Origin: Microbacterium sp. JZ31
GTDB taxonomy: Bacteria; Actinomycetota; Actinomycetes; Actinomycetales; Microbacteriaceae
Reading direction: 5' to 3'
NCBI RefSeq assembly: GCF_016805985.1
Contig: NZ_CP017661.1
Coordinates: forward strand, 1,364,001 to 1,428,000
DNA: 64,000 bases
In this document: in pieces, positions 1 to 8,503 of the stretch
Layout of the letters: every line of letters starts with the position of its first letter
How positions within the stretch are numbered: position 1 is the stretch's first letter
The notes under the pieces: model-generated
Database searches by the model: none
The model's input: only the letters and a program-made list of their open reading frames with translations
Told to the model about the DNA's origin: nothing
Translations under genes and position numbers: made by a program

Positions 1-1296
1 CGCGGCGTCAAGTTCGTGCGCCTCTGGTTCACGGACGTCGTCGGAACGCTGAAGTCCGTCGCGATCGCCCCCGCGGAGGTCGAGGGCGCGTTCAGCGAGG
101 GCATCGGCTTCGACGGATCGGCGATCGAGGGCCTCACGCGCACGTACGAGTCCGATCTGCTCGCGCACCCGGATCCCACGACCTTCCAGATCCTGCCGTG
201 GCGCGGCGAGATCGACCCGACCGCCCGGATGTTCTGCGACCTCACCACGCCGGATGGGCAGCCCGCCGTGGCGGACCCGCGCAACGTCCTCAAGCGCACG
301 CTCGCCAAGGCCGCGGACGCCGGCTTCACGTTCTACACGCACCCCGAGATCGAGTTCTACCTGCTCAAGTCGGCGACGCCGGGCGAGGACGGGCTCGAGC
401 CGGTCGACCGCGCGGGCTACTTCGACAACGTCCCCGGCGGAACGGCGCACGACTTCCGCCGCCGTTCGGTGCGGATGCTCGAGGACCTCGGCATCTCGGT
501 CGAGTACAGCCACCACGAGGGCGGCCCGGGGCAGAACGAGATCGACCTGCGCTACGCGGACGGCCTCACGATGGCCGACAACATCATGACCTTCCGCACG
601 GTCGTGAAGGAGGTCGCGATCGAGGAGGGCGTGCACGCCACGTTCATGCCGAAGCCGCTCCATGGCGAGCCCGGCAGCGGCATGCACACCCACATGTCGC
701 TGTTCGAGGGCGACACGAACGCGTTCTACGAGGAGGGCGCGGAGTACCAGCTCTCCAAGATCGGCCGCCGGTTCATTGCGGGCCTGCTGCGCCACGCGAA
801 CGAGATCTCGCTCGTGACGAACCAGTTCGTCAACTCGTACAAGCGCCTGTGGGGCGGCGACGAGGCGCCGAGCTACATCACGTGGGGTCACAACAACCGC
901 TCGGCGCTCGTGCGCGTGCCGATGTACAAGCCGGGCAAGAGCCAGTCGGCGCGCATCGAGCACCGCGGCATCGACTCGGCGGCGAACCCGTACCTGGCGT
1001 ACGCGCTCATGCTCGCCGCGGGTCTGAAGGGCATCGAGGAGGAGTACGAGCTTCCCGCCGAGGCCGAGGACAACGTGTGGGCCCTGAGCGACTCCGAGCG
1101 CCGCGCACTCGGATACCGCCGCCTGCCCTCCAGCCTGTACGACGCCATCGGGCACATGGAGGACAGCGAGCTCGTGGCCGAGACGCTCGGCGAGCAGGTG
1201 TTCAGCTACGTGCTGAGCAACAAGCGCCGCGAGTACGAGCAGTACCGTGCGCAGGTGACGCCGTTCGAGCTGAAGCACAGCCTCGACATCATCTGA
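1..1296 (+). CDS. glnA2: Type I glutamine synthetase GlnA2, 5'-truncated by the window edge
   Basis: The protein joins ammonia to glutamate with ATP to make glutamine in the cytoplasm. The reading frame is open from base 1, so the true start lies upstream. About 431 residues are visible against roughly 445 for the family. Visible landmarks are the beta-grasp core GFDGSAIEG, the metal and glutamate site NEIDLRYADG, and the ATP-binding stretch MPKPLHGEPGSGMHTHMSL. The usual adenylylation-site tyrosine (NLYDLP in adenylylated enzymes) is replaced here: the aligned stretch reads NVWALS. This copy therefore probably escapes GlnE control, although glnE follows only 10 bp downstream and is likely cotranscribed. 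Divergence from the second copy at 12408-13832 (474 aa, site tyrosine kept) supports calling this one GlnA2 rather than the main enzyme. Its role in bulk assimilation is uncertain. Confidence 0.93.
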   Translation, partial: RGVKFVRLWFTDVVGTLKSVAIAPAEVEGAFSEGIGFDGSAIEGLTRTYESDLLAHPDPTTFQILPWRGEIDPTARMFCDLTTPDGQPAVADPRNVLKRTLAKAADAGFTFYTHPEIEFYLLKSATPGEDGLEPVDRAGYFDNVPGGTAHDFRRRSVRMLEDLGISVEYSHHEGGPGQNEIDLRYADGLTMADNIMTFRTVVKEVAIEEGVHATFMPKPLHGEPGSGMHTHMSLFEGDTNAFYEEGAEYQLSKIGRRFIAGLLRHANEISLVTNQFVNSYKRLWGGDEAPSYITWGHNNRSALVRVPMYKPGKSQSARIEHRGIDSAANPYLAYALMLAAGLKGIEEEYELPAEAEDNVWALSDSERRALGYRRLPSSLYDAIGHMEDSELVAETLGEQVFSYVLSNKRREYEQYRAQVTPFELKHSLDII

Positions 1297-1306
1297 GCCC
1301 CGCTCC

Positions 1307-4300
1307 ATGACCCCGGATCGCGCGTCGTCGCTGACGCACCTCGCACGACTGGGCTTCTCGCGCTTCGACGAGGCGGACGACCAGCTCGCCGAGCTCGGGC
1401 AGCTCGTCGGGATGGATCGTCAGACGCTGCTGGCGGATGCCGCGCAGGCGGCGGATCCGGATGAGGCGCTCGCGGGACTCGTGCGCATCGCGCGTCGCGA
1501 CGAGCGGGCGGTGCGCGACGTGCTGCACCACGCGCGCGGGCGTGAGGTCGCCTGGCGGTTGCTCGGCGCCTCGCGGGGCTTCGCCGACTTCTACCTGCGC
1601 CGACCGGAGCGGCTCGCCGACCTGCCGGGGGCGGGACGCCGGCTGCCCACGGGGGAGGAGCTGCGCCGCACGCTCGGCGCCGCGATCGGCGCCGATGAGG
1701 CCGGCTTCGCGGCATCCGGCGACGACACGTCCTGGATCGCCCTGCGGGTCGCCTACCGCTCGGTCATCGCGGAGATCGCCGCCTACGACCTGACCCACCC
1801 CGACCCGGTGTCAGTGGTCGACGCGGTCTCGGCCGCGCTGGCGGACGCCGCCGGCGCGGTGCTCGAGGCGTCTCTCGCCGTCGCGCGGGCGAAGGTCGCC
1901 GGCACGACGGGCTTCGGCGGATTCGGCCGCGACGAGGTCGCGCAGACGCGGCTCGCGGTCATCGGCATGGGGAAGTCGGGGGCACGGGAGCTGAACTACG
2001 TCAGCGACGTCGACGTGATCTTCGTGGGCGAGCCCGCCGAGGGGTCCGAGCTGTCCGAACCGCGCGCGATCGAGATCGCGACCCGGTTGGCGATCCAGAC
2101 CATGCGCGGCATCGACGGCATCGAGGCCGAGCCGCCGCTGTGGGAGGTCGACCCCAATCTGCGCCCGGAGGGCAAGCAGGGCGCGCTCGTGCGCACGTTC
2201 GAGTCGCACATCGCGTACTACGACCGCTGGGCCAAGAGCTGGGAGTTCCAGGCGCTGCTCAAGGCGCGTCCGCTCGCGGGCGACATCGCGCTCGGGGACG
2301 CGTACGTCGCCGCCACGCAGCCGAAGGTGTGGGCGAGCTCGGGCCGCGAGGACTTCGTCGACAACGTGCAGCGGATGCGCGAGCGCGTCATGGAGCACAT
2401 CCCCGCCGCGGACGTGCCGCATCAGGTGAAGCTCGGCCCCGGCGGCATCCGCGACATCGAGTTCGCCGTGCAGCTGCTGCAGCTCGTGCACGGGCGCTCG
2501 GACGAGTCGATCCGCCAGCGCGGCACGCTCGCGGCGATCGCGGCGCTCGAGGAGGGTGGCTACATCGGGCGGAGCGAGGCCGCGGCGTTCGCGCGCGACT
2601 ATCGCACGCTGCGGCTGATCGAGCACCGCCTGCAACTCGTCGGCCTCTCCCGCACACACCTGATGCCGCGCACCGAGGAGGGCCTGCGCGCGCTCGCCCG
2701 GGCCACGGCGCTCGCGGAGTCGGCCGACGGCATCGGGGAGGTGTGGGAGGACATCAAGCGCGAGGTGCGCGAGATCCACGTGCGCCTGTTCTACCGGCCG
2801 CTGCTGGCCGCCGTCGCGCGCCTGCCGCAGGACGAGGCGTCCCTCACGGAGGAGCAGGCCCGCGACCGGCTCGCCGCGATCGGCTTCCGCGAGCCCGCCG
2901 TCGCGCTGCGGCACATCCGATCCGTCACGAGCGGCCTGAGCCGCAAGGCGACGATCCAGCGGCACCTCATGCCCGTGATGCTGCGCATGTTCGCGGACGG
3001 GGCGGATCCCGACTACGGGCTCGTGGCCTTCCGCCGTATCAGCGAGCGGCTGGGGGAGACCCCGTGGTTCCTGCGGATGCTGCGCGATTCGTCGGGCGCG
3101 GCGGAGCGGCTGACGCGCCTGTTGTCGGCGTCCCGCTACGCGGGCGAGCTCATGGAGTGGATCCCCGAGTCGGTCGCGTGGCTGGACAGCGATGAGCAGC
3201 TGCAGCCGCGCGCGGTCGCCGCGCTCGAGGAGGAGGCGCGCGCGATCCAGGATCGGCACGAGACGATCGAGGACGCGATGCGCTCCGTGCGGGCGCTGCG
3301 GCGCCGCGAGATGCTGCGCACCGCGATGGGCGCGGTGCTGGGCGTCACGACGCTCGATCAGCTGAGCGCCGCGCTCACGACCATCACCGAGGTGACACTG
3401 CGGGCGACACTGCGCGCCGTCCGGCGCGACGTCGTGACGGATGCGGACGAGACGCTCGACTTCGCGATCGTGGGGATGGGGCGCTTCGGCGGGGCGGAGC
3501 TGGGCTTCGGGTCCGACGCGGACGTCCTGTACGTGTACCGTCCCGAGGAGGTCGAGCCGCACCGCGCCGAGAACCTCGCGCTGAAGATCGTCGCCGAGGT
3601 CCGGCGGGTGTCGGAGGACTTCCGGCTGCCCCTCGATCTCGACGCCGACCTGCGTCCGGAGGGGCGCAAGGGGCCGATCGTGCGCTCGCTCGACGCGTAT
3701 GCCGAGTACTACCGCCGCTGGTCGGTGTCGTGGGAGGCGCAGGCGCTGCTGCGGGCGCGGGGTGTGGCCGGATCGCACAAGCTGCTCGATGCCTTCACCC
3801 GGCTGGCCGACGACGTGCGCTACCCGGTCGATCCCGACGCCCAGACGGTGCGCGAGATCAAGCGGATCAAGGCGCGCGTGGAGACCGAGCGCCTGCCACA
3901 GCGGATCGATCCGACCCGGCACCTCAAGCTCGGCCCCGGCGGCCTGAGCGATGTCGAGTGGCTCGTGCAGCTGCTGCAGCTGCAGCACGCGCACCGGGTT
4001 CCGGGCCTGCGCACCACGTCGACGCTCGATGCGCTGTCCGCCGCGGTCGAGGCGGGCCTGGTGGAGCACGAGGACGCGGACCGGCTACGCGCGGCGTGGC
4101 TGCTCGCGGCGCGCCTGCGCTCGGCGAACACGCTCCTGTCGGGCCAGACGAGCGACGTGCTGCCGACCGACCGGAGACTGCTCGACGGCATCGGCCGCAT
4201 CCTCGAGTACCCGCCGCACAGCGCCACGCAGGTGGAGGACGACTGGCTCGGCACCGCGCGGCGCGCGCGCCGCGTCTTCGACCGCCTGTTCTACGGCTGA
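1307..4300 (+). CDS. glnE: Bifunctional glutamine synthetase adenylyltransferase / adenylyl-removing enzyme GlnE
   Basis: GlnE adds AMP to, and removes it from, a tyrosine of glutamine synthetase, which tunes its activity to nitrogen supply. At 997 aa it has the normal length of the two-headed enzyme. Each half carries a nucleotidyltransferase signature: GMGKSGARELNYVSDVDV near residue 217 and GMGRFGGAELGFGSDADV near residue 718. Each is followed by a repeated LRPEG.(Q/K)G motif and a LGPGG(I/L).D.E helix. By family knowledge the N-terminal half removes AMP and the C-terminal half adds it. It starts 10 bp after glnA2 and is probably translated from the same mRNA. Its likely substrate is the GlnA1 encoded at 12408-13832, since GlnA2 lacks the target tyrosine. 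Confidence 0.97.
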   Translation: MTPDRASSLTHLARLGFSRFDEADDQLAELGQLVGMDRQTLLADAAQAADPDEALAGLVRIARRDERAVRDVLHHARGREVAWRLLGASRGFADFYLRRPERLADLPGAGRRLPTGEELRRTLGAAIGADEAGFAASGDDTSWIALRVAYRSVIAEIAAYDLTHPDPVSVVDAVSAALADAAGAVLEASLAVARAKVAGTTGFGGFGRDEVAQTRLAVIGMGKSGARELNYVSDVDVIFVGEPAEGSELSEPRAIEIATRLAIQTMRGIDGIEAEPPLWEVDPNLRPEGKQGALVRTFESHIAYYDRWAKSWEFQALLKARPLAGDIALGDAYVAATQPKVWASSGREDFVDNVQRMRERVMEHIPAADVPHQVKLGPGGIRDIEFAVQLLQLVHGRSDESIRQRGTLAAIAALEEGGYIGRSEAAAFARDYRTLRLIEHRLQLVGLSRTHLMPRTEEGLRALARATALAESADGIGEVWEDIKREVREIHVRLFYRPLLAAVARLPQDEASLTEEQARDRLAAIGFREPAVALRHIRSVTSGLSRKATIQRHLMPVMLRMFADGADPDYGLVAFRRISERLGETPWFLRMLRDSSGAAERLTRLLSASRYAGELMEWIPESVAWLDSDEQLQPRAVAALEEEARAIQDRHETIEDAMRSVRALRRREMLRTAMGAVLGVTTLDQLSAALTTITEVTLRATLRAVRRDVVTDADETLDFAIVGMGRFGGAELGFGSDADVLYVYRPEEVEPHRAENLALKIVAEVRRVSEDFRLPLDLDADLRPEGRKGPIVRSLDAYAEYYRRWSVSWEAQALLRARGVAGSHKLLDAFTRLADDVRYPVDPDAQTVREIKRIKARVETERLPQRIDPTRHLKLGPGGLSDVEWLVQLLQLQHAHRVPGLRTTSTLDALSAAVEAGLVEHEDADRLRAAWLLAARLRSANTLLSGQTSDVLPTDRRLLDGIGRILEYPPHSATQVEDDWLGTARRARRVFDRLFYG

Positions 4301-4333
4301 CGGGACCGCATCTGGGCGTTTCCGGGGTGTTGG

Positions 4334-4345
4334 TATGTTCGCGGC
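4334..4345 (+). promoter_or_regulatory. Leaderless-type -10 element for the PAP2 gene
   Basis: TATGTT lies 6 nt before the ATG at 4346 and there is no Shine-Dalgarno sequence. This TANNNT-N6-start arrangement recurs at many genes in the window and predicts a leaderless mRNA. Confidence 0.5.
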
Positions 4346-5302
4346 ATGACGCCGATGGACGAACTCCCGAACCGTCTCGCGACGACGCCCGCCCACGATG
4401 GGCGGCGGTGGCTCGTCGGCGCGGCGATCGGGGCGGCGGTGCTGATCGCGACGTATCTGATCGCGGTGTGGACCGTGGGCGGGCAGGTCGTCGAGAACGC
4501 GGCCCTGCGCGGCGCCGACCAGGTGCGGCCGGACGAGCTGGACACGGCCAATCAGGCGCTCGGCGACATCACGGTCTGGTCGCTCGCGATCGCCGCGGTG
4601 CTCGTCGCCGCCGTCGGACTGCTGAGGCGTCGCCTCGATCTCGCGATCGCCGGCGTCGGGGTGATCGTGCTCGGGCAGCTGATCACGCAGACGCTGAAGC
4701 GATTCGTGCTTCCCCGTCCTCCGCTGGTCGAGGTGGTCGGCGATTACACGCAGAACAGCTTCCCGAGCGGCCACACGACGATCGCCATGACGGTCCTGTT
4801 CGCCGCGCGCATCGTCGTGCCCTATCGGTGGCGCGGCGTGACGATGCTCTTCGCCCTGACGTGGGCCATCGGCATCGGCGCCTACACGGTGACCGCCAAG
4901 TGGCACCGCTTCAGCGACACGCTCGGGGGCGACGCCGTAGCCCTGGTCTGCGGATGCCTGGCCGCATGGTGGCTCTCACGCCGCGGCGCGATCACCCCGT
5001 ATCGGGGCAGGCCGCACCGCGCGCGGGTCGTGTTGGCAGTGCTGGTCGGCGTCGGAGCGGTGGGTTCTCTCGCACTGGGTGCGCTGCTGCTGTGGGGGAT
5101 CCCGCTGGCACGAGGAACCGACCTCGCGATCGCGAATGAGGCGCAGGACTACACCGCCTACCTCGGCGCCCACTCGCTCGCCGCCGGAGCGTCGGGCGTG
5201 ACGGCCCTCGTCTTCTGGGCGCTCTGGCATCGCCTCGAGGTCGCCGGCCGGCCTCGGCCGCAGGGCGATGCTCTCGAGGCCCCGAACGCGCGCGCGTCCT
5301 AG
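4346..5302 (+). CDS. PAP2-family membrane phosphatase
   Basis: This 318-aa multi-spanning membrane protein belongs to the type 2 phosphatidic acid phosphatase family, which removes phosphate from lipid phosphates such as undecaprenyl pyrophosphate. A hydrophobic segment begins near residue 25 and several more follow. Three motifs can be traced: KRFVLPRPP near residue 118, PSGHTT near residue 139, and WHRFSD near residue 184. The last supplies the His and Asp of the third motif, but its leading Ser-Arg is not in the classical position. The C-terminus has two further membrane segments. The gene appears leaderless. Its stop codon overlaps the convergent glycosyltransferase stop by a few bases. 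The exact substrate cannot be told from sequence, but undecaprenyl pyrophosphate is plausible. Confidence 0.88.
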   Translation: MTPMDELPNRLATTPAHDGRRWLVGAAIGAAVLIATYLIAVWTVGGQVVENAALRGADQVRPDELDTANQALGDITVWSLAIAAVLVAAVGLLRRRLDLAIAGVGVIVLGQLITQTLKRFVLPRPPLVEVVGDYTQNSFPSGHTTIAMTVLFAARIVVPYRWRGVTMLFALTWAIGIGAYTVTAKWHRFSDTLGGDAVALVCGCLAAWWLSRRGAITPYRGRPHRARVVLAVLVGVGAVGSLALGALLLWGIPLARGTDLAIANEAQDYTAYLGAHSLAAGASGVTALVFWALWHRLEVAGRPRPQGDALEAPNARAS

Positions 5303-6936
5303 AGCGGGCGTGCTCCGGCTCGCCGCAGCCCGCGCCTCGCGTCGCGCAGTCGCGCCCGCAGGCGCCGCGCCACGCGGGCGGTGACGTCGCGCGCACGGCC
5401 GGCGGGGTAGGACCGCTGCAAGGCGACCGTGCCGTCGTCGAGGACGATGAGCCGGCAGCGGCGACCCGCGAGCCACGGCGCGCGGCCGATGCCCTCGAGG
5501 ACGGACGGATCGGCGCGGAGCGGTGCCGAGATGTCCCAGCCCGCGTGCAGCGCATGCACCGTGACACGGCCGCCCTCGGAGGAGTCCCGCCATGGGAACA
5601 CGCTCAACGGCTCGACGACGACGGTGGCGCCCGCCATCCGGCGCGCGTCGCGCCCCGGCATCCGGCGTTCCCGGCGACCCGCTTTCAGGTGCAGCCGGAT
5701 CCTGTCGCCGCGGAGATCGCGCGTCGCATCCAGCGTGCTCTCGTCGAGGTCGCCGATGCCGATCGCCGCGGGAGGTCGCCAGACCGCCGATGAGCCGTCG
5801 ATCCCGGGCAGAGCGGCGGCGCTCTCCGTGCGGTGCCCGATCGTGGCGTCGAGCGTCACCACGAGCGCTCCATCCCGGCGCCATCGGGCCGACCGCAGCT
5901 CGGCCCGGCACTCCAGGCCGCTCTCGAACTCCGCCAGCCGGAGCAGATCGTCCCGCCGACCCGCGCGCAGCAGCGCCGAGCGCACGCGCATGGGCATCGG
6001 CAGTCCGGCGTCCACGGCTTCGCCGAACCAGCGTCGCGCCAGCGGCTCGACAGCGTCGAGGAAGCGCGCGCGGTAGTCCTCGGGATAGCGCAGCAGTCTG
6101 CGGGTGTCGAGCCGCTTCAGGATCTTCCCGCGGTACCAGTGGCGCAGCAGCGTGTCGCGCAGCGGACCGGGATCGGTGTTGCGCTCGACGATCTCGAGCA
6201 CCCGCTCGAGATGCGGGAAGTAGGTGCCGGGGTCGATGCGCGATGAGCTCGCGCTGCCCTCGTTCTTGAGCCAGGCATAGCACGGACGGCTCGCGAGGAT
6301 CGAGATCGTCCTGGCGGCGAAGTACGCCTGCATGACGAACTGGTGATCCTCCAGCCGCACGCGGCCGTCCGGGAAGCGGATGCCGTTGTCCCGGACGAAC
6401 GACGTCCGGAAGAGCTTGTGCGGAGTCAGCAGCTCCAGCAGCGGGTCGCGCCCCAGCACCGCGGAGGGGACGTCGCGGCGGAAGATCGCCCCGGGGATGG
6501 CGCGGCCGACGCCCACCACCTTCCCGACGACGACGTCCGAGCCGTGCGCGTCGGCGAACGCCGCCATGTCGCGCAGACCGTTCGTGAACACGCGGTCGTC
6601 CTGATCCGCGAAGAACAGGTACGCGCCTCTCGCGGCGTCGATCCCGTGGTTCCGGGGCGTCCCCGGCCAGCCGGTGCGCTCGAGCTCCAGCACGCGCACG
6701 TGCGGACGGGAGGAGGCGATCCGGCGCAGGCGCTCGCGCGTGGCCTCATCCGAGCCGTCGTCACAGAGCAGCACCTCGAGCCGGTGTCTGCCGAGCGTCT
6801 GCTTATCGAGCGAGGCGATGAGATCGTCCAGCCCCGGCCCGGGGTTGTAGACGGGGACGATCACGCTCACCCGGATGGAGCTCGTCCGCCTGCGGCCGGA
6901 GGAAAGGACAGCGGTCGCGGCGAAGCGGGCTCTCAT
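5299..6936 (-). CDS. Family 2 glycosyltransferase with C-terminal extension
   Basis: A GT-A fold sugar transferase, probably acting on cell-surface glycans or teichoic-acid-like polymers. The N-terminal catalytic domain has the family start VSVIVPVYNPG, the nucleotide-binding CDDGSDEAT, the metal-binding FFADQDDRV and GTPRNHGIDAARG. About 250 residues follow with no family I recognise; they resemble the beta-rich tails seen on TagF-like or capsule transferases. I chose the ATG at 6936 (545 aa). An ATG at 6975 would add 13 residues, and a GTG just before VSVIV would shorten it; none has a strong ribosome site. It converges on the PAP2 gene. The right-hand neighbour is the terminator that originally belonged to glnA1. 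The acceptor sugar is unknown. Confidence 0.85.
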   Translation of the reverse strand: MRARFAATAVLSSGRRRTSSIRVSVIVPVYNPGPGLDDLIASLDKQTLGRHRLEVLLCDDGSDEATRERLRRIASSRPHVRVLELERTGWPGTPRNHGIDAARGAYLFFADQDDRVFTNGLRDMAAFADAHGSDVVVGKVVGVGRAIPGAIFRRDVPSAVLGRDPLLELLTPHKLFRTSFVRDNGIRFPDGRVRLEDHQFVMQAYFAARTISILASRPCYAWLKNEGSASSSRIDPGTYFPHLERVLEIVERNTDPGPLRDTLLRHWYRGKILKRLDTRRLLRYPEDYRARFLDAVEPLARRWFGEAVDAGLPMPMRVRSALLRAGRRDDLLRLAEFESGLECRAELRSARWRRDGALVVTLDATIGHRTESAAALPGIDGSSAVWRPPAAIGIGDLDESTLDATRDLRGDRIRLHLKAGRRERRMPGRDARRMAGATVVVEPLSVFPWRDSSEGGRVTVHALHAGWDISAPLRADPSVLEGIGRAPWLAGRRCRLIVLDDGTVALQRSYPAGRARDVTARVARRLRARLRDARRGLRRAGARPL

Positions 6937-7008
6937 CGCCCCATTCCACCCGAGTGCCGTGCGGGACTCAAGCATTGCGCGACATGTGAGCCCGTAAAGG
7001 ACGACGAA

Positions 7009-7038
7009 GGCCCCGCCACCTCGAAGGGTGGCGGGGCC
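7009..7038 (-). terminator. Original glnA1 rho-independent terminator, displaced from its gene
   Basis: A perfect 12-bp stem (GGCCCCGCCACC with GGTGGCGGGGCC) closes a 6-nt loop and is followed on the minus strand by a T-rich run (TTCGTCGTCCTTT). It lies 15 bp beyond a displaced copy of the glnA1 3' end (7054-7080). It was therefore most likely the glnA1 terminator before the island inserted. Confidence 0.75.
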
Positions 7039-7053
7039 TCGTGCGGGTTCGGG

Positions 7054-7080
7054 TCAGACGCCGAAGCACAGCTCGAACTC
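7054..7080 (-). repeat. attL: displaced glnA1 3' end (left attachment site)
   Basis: Read on the minus strand, this 27-nt segment encodes EFELCFGV and a TGA stop. That is the C-terminus of glutamine synthetase without the rest of the gene. It matches 12408-12434 at 23 of 27 positions, with 13 consecutive identical bases (7068-7080, ACAGCTCGAACTC). Together the two copies bracket a phage-like island, as expected for attL and attR of an element that integrated in the 3' end of glnA1 and rebuilt it with its own sequence. Confidence 0.75.
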
Positions 7081-7184
7081 CGCCACTGAAGATGGCGGAT
7101 GATGTGGTCGCAGGACTTCCGCGTAATCCCGCGGAACTAGGTGATGGAGCGTGATGTGAGATGACGGGCCGGAACGGGCTTTCT

Positions 7185-7202
7185 GCGGACTCGCTGCGGA
7201 CT
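7185..7202 (+). repeat. Left copy of an 18-bp integrase arm-type repeat
   Basis: GCGGACTCGCTGCGGACT holds two GCGGACT heptamers 11 bp apart (start to start). A copy with 17 of 18 bases identical and in the same orientation is at 12364-12381, beside the other attachment site. Paired short repeats flanking an attachment core are typical of tyrosine-recombinase arm-binding sites. Confidence 0.55.
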
Positions 7203-7213
7203 GAGGGCGCAGG

Positions 7214-7453
7214 ATGAGCGCTCACGTCACGTGGCTCGGACACGCTGCGGCCGCGAAGCGTGTTCGCCGGTCCGTGCAGACCATCCGGAGCTGGGGTCGC
7301 GCCGGTATGCCGATGGGATGGGCGATCATCGACGGGCCACGGGCTCGAGTGGTCCGCGAGGACGTGCTGCTCGCCTGGTACGGGCAGACCCTCGCGAACG
7401 ATTCGATTCACCAGCAGCGGATGCGTCAGCGCGCGAGGCTGTGCGCCGCATAG
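7214..7453 (+). CDS. Small helix-turn-helix (excisionase-like) protein in the island
   Basis: This 79-aa protein has a compact N-terminal helix-turn-helix in which LGHAAAAKRVRRSVQTIRSW reads as a MerR or excisionase type recognition unit. It is followed by a short wing with GRARVVREDVLLAWYG. Phage and integrative-element proteins of this shape bind DNA near attachment sites or act as small repressors. It begins 11 bp after the arm-type repeat and about 130 bp from attL, which suits a recombination directionality factor, although a repressor role is equally possible. An AGGG-like ribosome site lies upstream. It is the only island gene on the plus strand near attL. Confidence 0.6.
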   Translation: MSAHVTWLGHAAAAKRVRRSVQTIRSWGRAGMPMGWAIIDGPRARVVREDVLLAWYGQTLANDSIHQQRMRQRARLCAA

Positions 7454-7694
7454 CGCGGCCGGGGCCTTTCCCGCCTTCCCCTCCTTGCGGGGTGCGAATG
7501 CGCCGCATCCGGGCGCACAGGGCCGGAGGGAGGCTCTCGGCGTGGATGACCTCGAGGTGCAGCCGCGGTGCCCATCCTGGGGGTCGTAACGCGTCCCCCG
7601 CCCGGGGTAATGGGGCCCGGACTGCGGGCGTCTCGAACCGTACTTTGACGCAGAGCCGCCTCAGTTCGGCGGGCCGTCGCTCCCGGGACACTGA

Positions 7695-7975
7695 CTAGGT
7701 CGTGTGGCGGATGCCCCTGCGCTTCCGCCCGACCCGCACCCACTCGTGCGCGCCTGGGATCCCGAGCAGCGCGCTCCTGACTGGCTGCATGTACTCATCG
7801 TGCTCGTGGTACCCCGCCCACATACCGACCTCCCGGCGACGACCTTGTCGCGGCCACGAGACATCGCGAGCGACTCCTCGACGACCGGGCGCCGCTCAGT
7901 CGTGAACTGGTTGCGGGTGAGGATCGCGGCGAGCTTCACACCGAGAGCAGCGTCGGGCGGGAGCGGCTCGGTCAT
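7695..7975 (-). pseudogene. Small island gene of unknown function, apparently split by a frameshift
   Basis: The minus strand opens with MTEPLPPDAALGVKLAAI at 7975, preceded by TAATCT and a 6-nt gap, so the start looks genuine and leaderless. Around 7824-7832 the natural-looking sequence jumps frame. After GRDKVVAG it continues as VGMWAGYHEHDEYMQPVRSA and ends IRHTT with a stop at 7695. The first frame runs on as low-complexity Ser/Gly/Thr sequence to 7661. A two-base insertion near 7830 would explain this. Alternatively the second part is a separate 42-aa gene starting at 7823 behind GGGAGG. No family recognised. Confidence 0.5.
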
Positions 7976-8013
7976 GCGGGCAGATTACGCCGGCGCTCGG
8001 ACATTGCTCCTCC

Positions 8014-8181
8014 CTATGAGGCTCTGAGCTCTTCGATCTGGTCGACGAGGATGCGCAGCACACGCACTAGTTTGCGGGTCGCAGCGTCGGGCGCACCGTC
8101 CTCCGGCGTCGCCGCATCGACTTCGTTGATGAGCTGCTTCGCCTGATCGAGGTCGTCCGAGGAGAAAGCATCATGCGCCAT
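8014..8181 (-). CDS. 55-aa unknown island protein
   Basis: This short gene encodes MAHDAFSSDDLDQAKQLI and then an acidic hinge and a second helical stretch (ATRKLVRVLRILVDQIEEL). It probably folds as two amphipathic helices, so a helical bundle or dimer is likely. The start is supported by TAGCCT exactly 6 nt before the ATG, the leaderless pattern seen throughout this chromosome. It lies between the frameshifted gene to its left and the DnaA-box-like region to its right. I do not recognise a family. Similar small helical proteins are common in phage and integrative-element accessory regions. Confidence 0.55.
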   Translation of the reverse strand: MAHDAFSSDDLDQAKQLINEVDAATPEDGAPDAATRKLVRVLRILVDQIEELRAS

Positions 8182-8341
8182 CTCGGCAGGCTATCGACGG
8201 CGTGCCAACCTACGCGAGAACTTACTCACACCACCGTCGGAGCCCTTGCGGACCATCAAACCTTCAAGTCGTTGTTCAATCACACCACACTCACAAGCTG
8301 TGAGACGGCGCGATCCCAAGCGGGACAAGGGAACGCCGTAG

Positions 8342-8429
8342 GTGTCCACACGCTGTGGACGAAGTTCTCCACAGCAGTTGTCCCCACTTCAGCGGCGTGT
8401 CGCGCGCGCCTTCCACAGGGCTTTCCACA
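8342..8429. other. Cluster of DnaA-box-like nonamers (candidate replication origin or DnaA-binding site of the element)
   Basis: In 88 bp I count six near matches to the actinobacterial box TTNTCCACA: GTGTCCACA (8342), an inverted TGTGGAC (8354), TTCTCCACA (8365), TTGTCCCCA (8378), CCTTCCACA (8409) and CTTTCCACA (8421). The first two form an inverted pair. The surrounding 8182-8576 stretch has no convincing gene. No replication initiator gene is visible in the remnant. Confidence 0.45.
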
Positions 8430-8503
8430 GGCAGGTTTGCGGCGGTGACGGAGGGGTGCTGTTGTATGAGCGCAGGCGAAGAGCTCGCCTGACGAACATG
8501 AGA

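Noticed and set aside
1811-4069. A 752-codon open frame on the minus strand
   Set aside because: It is the antisense shadow of glnE in GC-rich DNA. Its residues are dominated by Arg, Ala, Leu and Asp with no motif, and glnE has clear family motifs.
7326-7691. A 121-codon minus-strand frame (VRFETPAVRAPLPRAGDALR)
   Set aside because: It would overlap the HTH gene by about 128 bp from the opposite strand, has no ribosome site, and has no recognisable motif. The gap 7454-7694 is left without a gene.
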